Program-made: the position numbers and the translations under genes | Assembly (NCBI RefSeq): GCF_032854445.1 | Contig: NC_088307.1 | Coordinates: 2,106,001 to 2,170,000 of the forward strand | Reading direction: 5' to 3' | Length of the DNA: 64,000 nt | Source of the DNA: Liolophura sinensis | Lineage: Eukaryota; Mollusca; Polyplacophora; Chitonida; Chitonidae | Notes under the pieces: model-generated | Database searches by the model: none | What the model was told of the DNA's origin: nothing | Seen by the model: only the letters and a program-made list of their open reading frames with translations | Shown: in pieces, positions 42,801-57,800 of the stretch | Layout of the letters: the number at the start of each line of letters is the position of its first letter | Numbering within the stretch: position 1 is the first letter of the stretch

Positions 42801-45800
42801 TACGAACAGAACTGAAAGACACATCATGTAAAACAACAAAACACTCGAGAACACTGTAAATATATCTGCTTTCGTCAGTATTATATTCACATTCATAAAC
42901 AGGAGCATCAGTACAAATTGGATAGGAAATGGATAGTCTGGGATGACAGTTTAAACAATAGTCCCTAACTCAGTATATGAGCTTGATCACAAACACTCAG
43001 ACGAGCTGGGCGAGTGCGAGTGCTCACCAAAAACAAAGCCAGTTTGATCAAAATCACTTTCCAACTGATGCTTAAAGTACACACTGTTGGTTTTGGATAA
43101 CCAGTATGTTTGAAATACACACTGTTGTTCTTGGATAACCAGTATGTTTAAAATACACACTCATGTTTTGGAATAACGAGTATTTTTGAAATACACTCTC
43201 TTGTTTTTGGATAACCAGTATGTATGAAATGCACACTCTTGTTTTTGGAGAACCAGTATGTATGAAATACACACTCTTGTATTCGGATAAATTCAAACAG
43301 TGTGTTAGAAATACACTCTCTTGTTTTTGGATAACCAGTATGTTTGAAATACACACTGTTGTTTTTGGATAACTAATTGTTTGAAATACACACTCTTCTT
43401 TTTGGATAACAGTGTGCTTGAAACCAGTCAATCCTTACTTGCTGTTAAGTGTCACATTTCATTACATGTATTTATATAAGATGGGTATGATTTTCAGGAG
43501 TGCCAAAAACTGATGAACTTTTCCAGATGTGATGCACAGATATGAGACAATGCCAGTGGCCACACAAGTGTTATCATCTGCTAGTGTTGGATTCCCCAAG
43601 GAATGGCTCCACAAACCAAGGCTCCACAAACAGCAGAGGAATCCAAAAACTTCCTGTCCACGGTCAGGATTGAACCAATATCTTGTGTGTTTTTTTGTGT
43701 GTAAATAAGAATAAAAAGAGAATATCTTGCAGATACTAAATCCCGACCCAACTTGGTACTGAGCCCATGCTTCCTGCTTTATTTATTTATTGATTTATTT
43801 ATTTCGTTGAACACCTTATTCAGAAATATTTCACTCTTCCACCGTGAGTTTTAGGGTTGGAGAAAACAGTAGCCTGCTTGCATGATGCCCTTTTTGCCTT
43901 AAGTGCACATAACTACCATGCCAACCAGTAGTTAAAGACTTGGAGTTGCCATGATACCTAAGTGCACATAACTACGAATGCTTCAGTCCAGTAGGCCCCG
44001 GAGTGCTTAGACTAAAATTACTGGCCTTTAGGCAGGTAATTAATGAACTTTCAGAGTTAACTCAATGGGTATTCCATATTGTTCATTTACAGCAAACTTC
44101 ATGTAAGCTCACCCTAACAGCCCTAGGTCACCCAGAGCTGATGACCACTTGTGGTCACCCAGAGCTGCTGACCAATTGTGGTCACTTAGAGCTGCTGACC
44201 ACTTGTGGTCACTCAGAGCTGCTGACCACTTGTGGTCACCCACAGCTGCTGACCACTTGTGGTCACCCAGAGCTCTTGTGGTCAGCCAGAGCTGCTGACC
44301 ACTTGTGGTCACTCAGAGCTGCTGACCACTTGTGGTCACCCAAAGCTTATGACCACCCAAGAACAGCAGACAGTAGGGAATGTTGTGAATTTCCTGTCAG
44401 AGGATGGGACTAAACTAGCCATAGAGGTTTCCAGCCAATTCCGGAAACATAAACATACAGATGTGTGGACTAATAATGTGAGAAAAAAGAGAAACTATGT
44501 AATCCTGTTACAATTACATGTGTATTGGCTACAGAGAGCAGACCAGATGTCCCAAAAATTAAAACAAATAGGCTACCACTCGGCCATGACCTGACAGCAT
44601 CATACCTGTTTGAAGTTGTGTTAACCCGCCATTCATCACCTGTCATTGCAGCCTTACCTTGGTTCTATGGCAGCCACGGCACAGATGCTCTGCGAGAGCT
44701 GTAACAGAAGCTGTTTCTTCTGCATTAATGGCAGACTGTGGAAGAAGAACACTAACAGCTGTAGGTGCTCCACATTCAGATCTGCAGGTGAGAGAGAAAG
44801 GCAGCGGCTGTCAGTATAGGACATAAAACTATCAACATGTAACTGTTGTTTAATGCCATACTTGAGAATTTTTAACTTAAACGATGATGATCAGCTTTAT
44901 GGGGGGACAGAAACAGTGCCTTGCATATCCTAGCAATTGCAAGGCAAGCACCTTAACCACTGGGAATAGACCCATTCCCAAAAAGGTCACAAATCAAACT
45001 GTCATACAGATACAATGCTTATGTGTATTCATTTTAACTTCCAAGTCATGCATATTCTTCACAATCACACTAAAAACAGAGTCAAATACAATGATAGGCC
45101 CAAAATACAATAATGTCGTATAATCTTACCCTCAAAGAACTCTGTTCTGTTGTCAAAGTTAAGAACGGCGCTCTTGAGCGTAGTGAGGAAGCGGACCCAG
45201 ATACTGATGATAGCAGCTTCACTCTGACTCTTCACAATTTTGTTTTCACGCTCCTTCTGCTGCTTCAGCAGAGTCACCTCCGCCAGAACAGCCAGGGTGC
45301 GAGGGTACACTGTCAGGGGCCAGGCGTCTACAGAGGATGGGCTCACACCAAGCTGGTTCAACAGACTCTCCTGTAATGCAGAGGTGGGTGTATTGAATGA
45401 CCAGACAGGCAAACACACAGAGAGATAAAGAACTGGCTGGGGGTGGTGGGGAGGTAGGGGGGAGTGAGGAGTTGGGTTGAACAATAAACTAGTCATATCA
45501 CCACAGTGTCTCTTCATAGAAGGGAAGACCCAATGTATCTAACCCATAATGCCACTTATTCATGATGCTACCTCACTGGAAACACTATGCCGAAGACACC
45601 AGATATGACCCCAACTGACCCAGTCACAGATTACCGGTACTGACACAGGGCTGCACAGTACTTCACCTGTCCACATTCAACAAGATTACTAAATTTGGAA
45701 GATTTGGGTGGTTAAGGCCTTAACAAGACAGACTTTGGGGAGAGCTGAAAAAATGTGCTAAACGAAAAATTCCACATTCACACTATATCAGCAATTTCAC

Positions 45801-48800
45801 AGCTGTACTCTGGCAACAACTACACTGTATGACTGAAAGCTGACACCTGAAACAATCTCAAAACATTTCCAAGCTTGTGACAATTCAAATCCTCTTTACC
45901 ATTATCCATCAATGCCAATAAAATCTGCAGCATTAAATCATTCCTTTCTAAGTCTAAATCACATCTATGAATGAAATATTTGGTCACCCAATTCTGTAGA
46001 GTTTCCATGTGGTATATCTACGCTTATCTCACAAAAAATTGAGCTAATAATTAACTAATGACTCACAAAGCCTTCCTTACCTGTAAGGGGTCTGACAGTA
46101 TCTGCGTCGCGATTAGGCCATGGTTAAACTTAGCCAGTGCCACAGACAGGTCATCGAAGACTTTCTCTGAAAATAAAACAGAACTGGTATACTAGTGTAT
46201 ACAATGTATATACCTCAATATTTTAGTACTTAAGCCACAATGAACAGAATGACAATTCAAAAACATTTACATATGCCTTACTTAAAGATTCTTACACTGA
46301 CCACATTGTCAGTGAGTTATTCCCTTCATCACAGTTTTATACACGTGCCATTATCTTTGAGTGACTATTCAACCTTGGAAGTTTATAAAACTATTGCTGA
46401 ATATTCTTTGATCTGATTTATGTTTAACAATATTCCCATGAAACTGCAATACGTCACCGAGCACTCCCTGCCTACAGTTCTTAACCTTTACACGGACTGA
46501 AACAAAACCAGTGCTGTAAGGTCACAACTTTGCTGTATAGCTTACTTGTTTCACAACCCACTTTATTATAAATGTGTGACAGCGGAATCAACAATGCCAG
46601 TGATCTCATGACTATAGGATGGGTTACCTGCCCCTGGTCTAGAGAACTCTTCATCCAGCCACTGTATAGCAACTGTGTGAGAGCAGAATGAAATATGCCA
46701 GTGATCTCATGACTATAAGATGTGTTACCTGCCCCTGGTCTAGAGCACTCCTTATCCAGTTCCCGGATCACCAGTCCTAGGCATGTCATGTGGTCGGGTG
46801 TCAGGGCAGATCTGCCAACAGATTACACATACAAATTGTTAGTTCTGTTTACCTGAGGTTTAACGTCACTTTCACTATCACTTTTACACTGTAATAATGG
46901 GGTCTTTTTTCACCAGGCTGTTCCAAATATCACTAACTTCACAATGCTACCTCAATAGAATGCAATGCAAAAGACACCAGGCATGACACCCTAACTCAGT
47001 CAAACCACAGACACTGGTCCAACAATTACCGGGTATACTAAAAGCTAAGCATTTATTTATTTATATTTATTTGATTGTTGTTTTACGCCGTACTCAAGAA
47101 TATTTCACTTATACGACGGCGGCCAGCATTATGGTGGGTGGAAACTGGGCAGAGAAAGGGGGAAACCCACGACCATCCACAGGTTGCTGACAGACCTTCC
47201 CATGTACGGCCCGAGAAGAAGCCAGCATAAGCTGGACTTGAACTCACAGCGACCGCAATGATGAGAGACTGCTGGGTCATCACGCTGCGCTAGCGCGCTA
47301 ACCAATTGAGCCACTTACGCTCCACTAAAAGCTAAGATATACTATAGAAAACTTTTATCAACTTTTCATCAACTTTTATCGCCATAAAATCTTTCGCTCA
47401 TGAAGAGCATACTAAAACCTTAGCCACTGATGATAAGTTTCATGACAGAACATAGGAACACATATTTCATACACTGGCAAAGGTTATGTGTACTTTCCTT
47501 TATCAAAACAAACATTCAGTGAAAAAAAAAGGCGAAAAAACATTTTAATTTTTCGGACTGATTTCTATGCTAATGTCCATGAAAAAACACCCTCTCCCAA
47601 CCCCCACTACTACCTCCAAACAAGAAACATTCAGTTCTCTCTACTTATCATTAAACTTAAATGTGCCTCTACCTGTATTTATAAAATCGCCACAAATAAA
47701 TGAGTGCACTTACTTCAGCAGATTCTGAACCACAGGCGATGGAGCGTTCACCAGGTAAGTGTTCATGAAGTTGAGAACATCTGCTGCCAAGCCCACAAAC
47801 TGGAATGTGAAAGGCAGTTATAAACATCCAAACCCTTAGCTAAGCTTGGATTCTTTTTACCCGTGTATTTTAAGGTTTTCTATAACCTCCGCGTTTACCA
47901 CATGGTTGGAGAAATTTACCTGGATTACAGAGTGACTTGACTACCACGGAATGCACATAGCCTTTATTCAACTGATACTTCTTTCTGATGTGTAAAGTTG
48001 TTAAATTACATGTTGTATTATTCACCACATTAACAGTCACATTTTCACATGAAAAATGCATGTCCAAACAATGCACGTCCAAACAATGCACGTCCAATCA
48101 ACATTTTCAAGCATAACAATGCATGATTCTGCCTTACTGAATCTTCAGTAACATAACATGTTACAATGACACCAGTAGATCAATTCTCCGTTGGATTTTT
48201 GGCAATGTCTGAACTTAACCTAAAACATGTTCTCACAAATCAGAAATTCATTTACAACATTACCAAATACAGATGAATTAACAAAACCAAGAAAAAAGAA
48301 TGCAATGTTCTGAGAAACAAAAGGACAATGGTAACATTGGGTGTTTCAGTAAAACCCAGCTGAACAGAGAACCCTCCATCAAGTACATGGACAAGGGCAA
48401 AAAGAAAGAATAATTCCATTATGGTTATAAGCCTGTCACTAACAGAAATGCACACAAATACAATGACAATACATACAAATATATACCAATATTTTCACTG
48501 AGCAACAACCCGATACATCACAACTATAAAGAGGTGTCTTACCCCATCAGGCTCTCTCTTGTCTGGTATGAAGCTACAATGTTCCCCCGTCGCTGTACTG
48601 CCGGGCACGCTTGCCCCCAGAGCTGGCAGTGCCCTCGTCCAGCACAGGTGGGGGTGGGGGAGGGGTGTTGGGACTGTGCGGGGTCAGACGGGGACAAGGT
48701 CTCCTCAAACCAATGGCCCAGGATAGGCTCTGAATCCTCATCTGTAAGTTAGCACCGACAAACAGATCATCAAATTATGTACCACAAAAGAATGCATGTG

Positions 48801-51800
48801 ACTTTGAGTGACATTACTTTTTCTGCTCTCTGACTGATCATCTACACATACACAGATTGTTTATTCTCAGCAAAGGTTCAGTAATTCGCATAAAAAGGAC
48901 ATACATACAGACAGGGATTCCTTCCTATACCAGCTTAAATTTGAATGCGTCTTTAACCAGTTTGTAATGTTCATCAAAATGAAAGACTACATTCCCTCAA
49001 GGCGGTGTGTGATTGCAAGAACTCACCGTCCTCCTCACTGCTATCCTCAGAACTGCTGAAGTCATCCTCGTAGTATGTGTTAGAGTCGGAGGACGTGGCG
49101 CTGCTCTCCGATGTCTCTGAGCCCTGCTTCAGGCGATGTAACAGTGTGGCCTGTTGATTTAAAGCACGGTATTTGTTAGACAGGTCTCCACGTGCACCAG
49201 CTGGCTAGCCGTAGCAGAGCGCTCTTATTTTTCTTAACACTTTTAGGGATGAGACAGACAGTGGGATGAAAAAGAGGGAACTGTACATCACACTCATAAT
49301 TTTGTCATTTTTAGCATTTCTGAATTAAATTCTGAACATTTTTCTGATTGGTTTTTTGTATTAATAAGAGGAATTCCTCCCAAAAGAGGACGAATCTCAT
49401 GGCTGCACATTGCAAGTAAGAACTGAACTTCTTCAGGGAATGATTATGCAACAACGCCACATTCTGTGAGAGGAAAACCTGCCAGTACCCCCAATAAAGG
49501 AAAAGAAATCATTAACAATGCAAAACTTATGCACGACGCAGACATTTTCCACCAGTCCACACTACGTCAGCACTGCAAAGTTTTCGCTTCTCAAACGCTG
49601 ATCGAACGATATAAAATTAATATCCACTCGATTTTTTATCATATAAAAGTATATAATATCTCAGCAAACGTCCTACGCGTTAGTGTCACCATAGTTCTTA
49701 GGAGAAGCACTGACCTTCCTAAAAGTGACCAGGACAAGATTAAGGAAGAGGTCAGTCAGGTTTAGGCCACTGGTCAGTTTCTCCACTCTCTCCCAAGCGG
49801 AATTCGTCTGATTCACTGAAAACTTCACTCCACGTTTCTGAGGTTCTAGTTCCTGGAAGCAAACAGAACGCGGTTGGGCAATTTTACAGAACATAATACC
49901 CCCTGCTCTACATTTGTCCTATTGATTCAATTAAACAGTGCATTTCCAGAAACAAATGAAGACCACAAAATACTAAAACTGCTAAAACTGCCAAAACTGA
50001 CATTTTCTCAGCAGAAATCACACCACCTTTTGAACAAATGAAATCTCAAAACACATTTCTTAAGATGAAAAGAACTATTGATCTCAAGCACACTGGATAT
50101 TATGCAGCGTGTTGGCGGTTTCAAAACAAAGCATCTCAAAATGATTTATGATTTATATTTACTTAAACATTACCTTTTTATCATTACACAAGCCATAGGT
50201 TACCAGGGGTTACCAGCTCCCTGCTGCCGGCTACTTCTGTACATAATGGAGCAGCTACCTGCTGCCTGCAACTTCTGTACAGAATGGAGCAGGTAGCTGC
50301 TGCCTGCAACTTCTGTACGGAATGGAGCAGCTACCTGCTGCCGGCTACTTCTGTACGGAATGGAGCAGTGACCTGGTGCCTGCTAACTCTGTACAGAATG
50401 GAGCAGGTAGCTGCTGCCTGCAACTTCTGTACGGAATGGAGCAGGTAGCTGCTGCCTGCAACTTCTGTACGGAATGGAGCAGGTAGCTGTTGCCTCCAAC
50501 TTCTGTACGGAATGGAGCAGGCAGCTGCTGCCTGCAACTTCTGTACGGAATGGAGCAGTGACCTGGTGCCTGCTACTTCTGTACAGAATGGAGCAGTGGC
50601 CTGGTGCCTGCTAATTCTGTACACAGTGGAGCAGTTACCTGCTGCCTGCAACTTCTGTACGGAATGGAGCAGGTAGCTGCTGCCTGCAACTTCTGTATGG
50701 AATGGAGCAGGTAGCTGCTGCCTGCTAACTCTGTACAGAATGGAGCAGCTACCTGGTGCCTGCTACTTCTGTACAGAATGAAGCCGCTACCTGCTGCCTG
50801 CTACTTCTGTGCAGAATGGAGCAGTGACCTGGTGCCTGCTACTTCTGTACAGAATGGAGCCGCTACCTGCTGCCTGCAACTTCTGTACACAATGGAGCAG
50901 GTAGCTGGCTACTTTGACCAACATATTCTACTTCATTTAAATCTCAAGTCTGGTAGCTGGCTACTTTGACCAAACCTCTTATTCTACTTCATTTAAATGT
51001 CAAGTCAGGTAGCTGGCTCTTTGACCAAACCTTTTACTCTACTTCATTTAAATCTCGAGTCAGGTAGCTGGCTACTTAGACCAAACCTTTTACTCTACTT
51101 CATTAAAATCTCAAGTCAGGTAGCTGGCTACTTTGACCAAACCTTTTACTCTACTTCATTAAAATCTCAAGTCAGGTAGCTGGCTACTTAGACCAAACCT
51201 TTTACTCTACTTCATCTAAATCTCAAGTCAGGTAGCTGGCTACTTCGACCAAACCTCTTACTCTACTTCATTAAAATCTCGAGTCAGGTAGCTGGCTACT
51301 TTGACCAAACCTTTTACTCTACTTCATTTAAATCTCGAGTCAGGTAGCTGGCTACTTTGACCAAACCTCTTATTCTACTTCATTTAAATCTCAAGTCTGG
51401 TAGCTGGCTACTTTGACCAAACCTTTTACTCTACTTCATTAAAATCTCAAGTCAGGTAGCTGGCTACTTTGACCAAACCTTTTACTCTACTTCATTAAAA
51501 TCTCAAGTCAGGTAGCTGGCTACTTAGACCAAACCTTTTACTCTACTTCATTTAAATCTCAAGTCAGGTAGCTGGCTACTTAGACCAAACCTTTTACTCT
51601 ACTTCATTAAAATCTCGAGTCAGGTAGCTGGCTACTTTGACCAAACCTTTTACTCTACTTCATTAAAATCTCAAGTCAGGTAGCTGGCTACTTTGACCAA
51701 ACCTTTTACTCTACTTCATTAAAATCTCGAGTCAGGTAGCTGGCTACTTTGACCAAACCTTTTACTCTACTTCATTAAAATCTCGAGTCAGGTAGCTGGC

Positions 51801-54800
51801 TACTTTGACCAAACCTTTTACTCTACTTCATTAAAATCTCGAGTCAGGTAGCTGGCTACTTAGACCAAACCTTTTACTCTACTTCATTTAAATCTCGAGT
51901 CAGGTAGCTGGCTACTTAGACCAAACCTTTTACTCTACTTCATTAAAATCTCGAGTCAGGTAGCTGGCTACTTAGACCAAACCTTTTACTCTACTTCATT
52001 TAAATCTCAAGTCAGGTAGCTGGCTACTTTGACCAAACCTTTTACTCTACTTCATTTAAATCTCAAGTCAGGTAGCTGGCTACTTTGACCAAACCTTTTA
52101 CTCTACTTCATTAAAATCTCAAGTCAGGTAGCTGGCTACTTTGACCAAACCTTTTACTCTACTTCATTAAAATCTCAAGTCAGGTAGCTGGCTACTTTGA
52201 CCAAACCTTTTACTCTACTTCATTAAAATCTCAAGTCAGGTAGCTGGCTACTTTGACCAAACCTTTTACTCTACTTCATTTAAATCTCAAGTCAGGTAGC
52301 TGGCTACTTTGACCAAACCTTTTACTCTACTTCATCTAAATCTCAAGTCAGGTAGCTGGCTACTTTGACCAAACCTTTTACTCTACTTCATCTAAATCTC
52401 AAGTCAGGTAGCTGGCTACTTTGACCAAACCTTTTACTCTACTTCATTAAAATCTCAAGTCAGGTAGCTGGCTACTTTGACCAAACCTTTTACTCTACTT
52501 CATTAAAATCTCAAGTCAGGTAGCTGGCTACTTTGACCAAACCTTTTACTCTACTTCATTAAAATCTCAAGTCAGGTAGCTGGCTACTTAGACCAAACCT
52601 TTTACTCTACTTCATCTAAATCTCAAGTCAGGTAGCTGGCTACTTCGACCAAACCTCTTACTCTACTTCATTAAAATCTCAAGTCAGGTAGCTGGCTACT
52701 TCGACCAAACCTCTTACTCTACTTCATTTAAATCTCAAGTCAGGTAGCTGGCTACTTCGACCAAACCTTTTACTCTACTTCATTTAAATCTCAAGTCAGG
52801 TAGCTGGCTACTTTGACCAAACCTTTTACTCTACTTCATTTAAATCTCAAGTCAGGTAGCTGGCTACTTTGACTAAACCTTTTATTCTACTTCATTTAAA
52901 TCTCGAGTCAGGTAGCTGGCTACTTTGACCAAACCTTTTACTCTACTTCATTAAAATCTCGAGTCAGGTAGCTGGCTACTTAGACCAAACCTTTTACTGT
53001 ACTTCATTAAAATCTCGAGTCAGGTAGCTGGCTACTTTGACCAAACCTTTTACTCTACTTCATTTAAATCTCGAGTCAGGTAGCTGGCTACTTTGACCAA
53101 ACCTTTTACTCTACTTCATTAAAATCTCAAGTCAGGTAGCTGGCTACTTTGACCAAACCTCTTATTCTACTTCATCTAAATCTCAAGTCAGGTAGCTGGC
53201 TATTTTCCAAGGGTAGTTTTTCTGCTCAAAAAGATAATGATAGCCAAGAGACAGAGAGTCTGATTGTTTGTCTGGACCACTCAGACTTATTTCCGCTTAC
53301 CTTCATGATACTACCCTCCACCTGTAAGTCCTCAAGCAGCAGGGACAGGAGCTGTATACAGTGGGTGCCCAGGGCGACAGAGAGCACACCAAACCCTTGG
53401 AAGCTGGGGGACAGACAACACAAAACCGCACAGTCAGCGCACAGTACGGGGTCCATACCACAATCCTCTAAGCAGTAACAATAGGTAGTCTTTGAGTAAC
53501 AGCCAGATGACAACAGAGTGATATCCCAGTGTAAAATGGCATCATCACTGGCCTATCTTTCAACGTGGTAGTACTAAAGTTTGGATCAAACCACTTGCTG
53601 AACATCATTATTACGACAATATCTGACACCCAAACATAATTCACAAAACCAATCTCACCCTGTCTGATCCCCCTATGTTATTGTTGGCAGACAGACCCTG
53701 CCATGCCATAAACCTACATTGTGTCACAAAGGGACGTCACTCTATTGTAGATGTGAACAAGTGCACTGTAGCAATCTTATTTAGTTATATCATCTGACTG
53801 AGTTTTTCAAGAACACATGAACATAAAAATTCATTGCAGTGACTGAAATAATGTCAAAATATATAATGACTTTCCAAAATACATAGATTAATTACCACGT
53901 TTTACATGTTTCTTTTAAAAAATATTTAACTTATGCAACAGGGGCAAGGTTTATACGGGGGAAGATTTATTCATTTCTTTGAGTGGAGTTTTATGATGTG
54001 CTCAAGAATATTTCACTTATAAGACCGTGGGCAGCATGATGGTGGGTGGAAACCCATGACAATCCGATAGTTGCTGGCAAATCTTTCCACGTATGGCCAG
54101 AGAAGAAGCCAGCATGAGCTGGGCTTGAACTCAGAGAAACCATATTGGTCAGGGGCTTCTGGGTCAATGCGCCATTCTGGCATGTTAATTCCTCGGCCAC
54201 GGAGATAGGGTAAACCAGTAAAAGACCAGAACAGAGTGCCATCCTAAACTTCCTGACATAAAGGAGCATTGAGAACTGGGTTACAATGTGTAACGCTACT
54301 GGTCAAGAGCCAAATTTGTGTTAGTTTTGTATCACTTAAACATTTATAGAGACTTCATTTATAAATAACCATGGCCACCAAGTACACTGCATAAATTACA
54401 CCCTTCGTCCTACATAGGATCATTACACCCTTGGACAAGTCATGAATATTCAACAGATCACCCACCTTTTGACAGACACCATCTTGGGTGAGGGCGGGTC
54501 TTTAGTCTCCTTGGTTTTGCTTTGCCCCGCCTCCTGTGACTTGGGTTTGGAGGACTCCTTAGTTCTCTCCAGGACAGTGGACGGATTGACAGCTGTGATT
54601 TTCTGTAGGCCTCTTAACAACAGCCAGCATGCCATCAGGTGCACGTTCTGCAATTGCTGTAAGGTCAGAAATAGGAACACTGGTCAGACTCTTCTATCAC
54701 TACAAAAAAATTTAGGACTTGTACTTTCCACCATTAAGATTTATTGAATAATTTGACTTTCGCTTAACGCTGAATTTGAGAGTGAGTTTATGAGTGGAGG

Positions 54801-57800
54801 GAATGGGAATGCCCAGGGTAAACCACTGACCTTGGGTAAGCTACTGACAAACTTCTCCACGTGTTATGTACATGTATACAGGCTGTATTGATGGAAAACA
54901 ATTTGTATTCATTTAATACTAAACTACAGCTCAGGTTAAAATTATTTACTGCTCATATCACACTCTGAGATACTGAATGTCTCTCCACTGGCACATGACA
55001 AAGTCTCTACTGGGCTGTGTCAAAGGCCTGCTGAGGTGCACAGAATTATCGTCCGACGGTGTAAATATAGTTCCGTCTACAGACACAGGCCTATCCTAGT
55101 TTGCAAGCGAAGGTGCAGTCCCCGTGTTTCAGCTATTTGAACATATACTAGCCGTGAAAAGCAGAAAATCAACCTAGTAATATATCACCTACCTCTGCAA
55201 AAACAAAATCAGTTCATCGACTTGATTAGGGGCGTAAATATGTGATCAAAGTCTCCCAACTGGTGTCGACAGTCAGCACACAAATTTTGACATACACTGA
55301 TGTTATGCCATATAGAACCATGCGACAGGTATTTCACAGTAAACCGGCCAAATTTTCACATAAATTTCACAACCCAATGAATAAGGCACATGCAATAGCG
55401 CGCGTTTCTCGCCTAGGACCTCGCCCCATCACTGGTGCACAGCAGTCTCGTGTGGCAGTGGCTCTGCGTGATCCTTCATGCTCACGTCTTGCCATTTGTC
55501 GCGTCTGTATAAAGGTTAAGGTCAGAATCGGGCATCACCAGGCTGCAGACGGTTCACTGTATGCTACTTCCAGCAGACGGACATGTAGTCTCAGCTACTG
55601 AAGTTTTCGACAAGTAATCTGAAATGGCTGCTGTATTTTTTTTTAATCTGACTGGTGTGTTTACGAAGTTTTCAAGATTAGCCTACATCATTGATTGTCT
55701 ATACAGACTTGCTGACCAGAAGAGTGACTGACGCAGACACAGTGAATTTAGCCCCAGCAGCTAGTTCTGAGAGATTAATTTATTCCTACTGTTTACAATT
55801 TTCAAAACCACATTTTTGAATAATTTATTTAAGCCTGGGCTTAAGATATGACATCTATCTTAATCCCAGATGAATCCTACAATAGTCTGTTTTGCTGTCG
55901 CTGCTCATTAATCACCCATGATATTTTGTCACATAAGTAAAGTGAACACCAAAATATTATTGAACTGAAAAAAAAAAAAACAGAAGGAACAACTCGTAAT
56001 CATATGTTTACTGATATAAGCTATAATCTATTCACATACATTTGGCCTGTTTGAATTCATCTGGGTGTTGGTTCAAATCATGTACTGTTAAGCATAAATT
56101 AACAGAGTGGAATGCATTTCATGATGGCATTTTGTGGTCACAGAGTCAGAAAAGAAAAGGTACACTGTGTCTGGTAAGCCAAAAATTTTGAATATAGTGT
56201 ATTGGTGCAAATGGGAAATTATTCTCGGATTACTTTTCTGTGAGAAAAACCTTCCAAACGAATCATTTTTTTCCTTCATGTGCTTGCTGTGTGGATGCTT
56301 TTCCTACATGGTTTCGTACAAACTACAAATTCGCCACAGTCATATAGTCCAAATCTAACTTTCCTGTATCATGCTTTTATTTTTTACTACTTCTGTACAT
56401 GAAATTCATATTTTAATACTGTGTTGTTGTTGCAGGGCACGTCAGCGTCAAAGTGTCAATATGATTTTCTAAATCACTGAGCGGCAGATAATCTTTCACT
56501 GGCAAAAGGCTCCCACAAGGAAAACCTTCTATGGAAGACACTAAAGGTACATGTAAGGACAGCCTTCTATGAAAGAAACAAAAGGCATTTGTCCATCTTT
56601 TAACTTGTTATGGGAGATGAAGAATGAGATAGTTTTAGCAGTCGTAGTGACCCATCAAAAATCCTGCATGGACTCATTCGTAAATCACTACTTAAAAGAC
56701 TGCCACTCTGCCATCAAAAACGCACACATCAGATATTTTACTTCAGTTTCGTGTATTGTGTAGGTCTATCAAACAGGTTTTAAATCATTCCAACAAAGAA
56801 CTATATTTTCTGTCATCAACTTCTCACAGCCAGCACATAGGCCTCCCAGTGCTCAGTCACGTGAGTGTGATCAGCCACAGTGGATGGATCACCGACTCTG
56901 CAGGTGCCTGTCTGTCTACAAGCTGTCTACAAACTCTCTACAACACCTCTGGGATCGCGCTAATCTCCTGCCTGGTTCTGACTTTTAGCCTGAGTTGTAC
57001 AGTACACAAACAGCCAAATTCACAGGTAGGGTTTGAACCCACTCCTGATGTGTCCCAGAGATTATAAGACAGCTTCTTAACCACTCTTGACTTATGGCTG
57101 TTGCGTAGACCCTTCTTGGGCCAAGGGCTTAGAATCACAGCCTATAGTGAGCACTTCACAACATTCTATTACCAACTTTCAGGTAAGAAATTTTTCCCTA
57201 GTTGTACTTACATTTCCACCAGCTCTGGTAGACTTCTTGATACTGGTAATCACAGAATTGAAAATCTTCAGCTGTTGGTAAAAGAACGAAACCAAGAATA
57301 TATACATGTACTAGAAAACATACATAAGAACATTACAAGAAAAAGGGAAGACACAGTAAAAAAAATTGGTAAGGTATATACTTTCTTACTTTACTTAAAT
57401 TTCAGCACAGTAATAAGCTTCCCTTGTGTTTAAAAATTTTTTTTCTTTTATCACAGGTGTACTTTCACTTTTAAAATTGAACATAAAACTACAAATGTAT
57501 GAATTTAATAAATAAACATATACGAAGAAAATCTGTACATTTCCTTTCATCCATTGGCAAGCTTTCACTTTAAAAACTGAAAATGAAAGCAAATGTACAT
57601 CAAGTAAACGACCACATTTTCATTCAACCCAAGGTGTACATTCACTTTCAAAATTGAAACTGAAAGTAAATGTATATGTTTTCACATTCAAAAGTGATAA
57701 CACTAAGACCTAATAACAATATGCTCACAGCTTTCTCCACTAAACTGGCTCCCATGGATTCCGTCTCCTCATCTTTAGCTGCGCCTGTGGCTTTCAGCGG

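Noticed and set aside
55242-55601. 119-codon plus-strand frame in intron 7
   Set aside because: No recognisable domain, no supporting splice or promoter signals, average composition. Left as an unexplained open frame.
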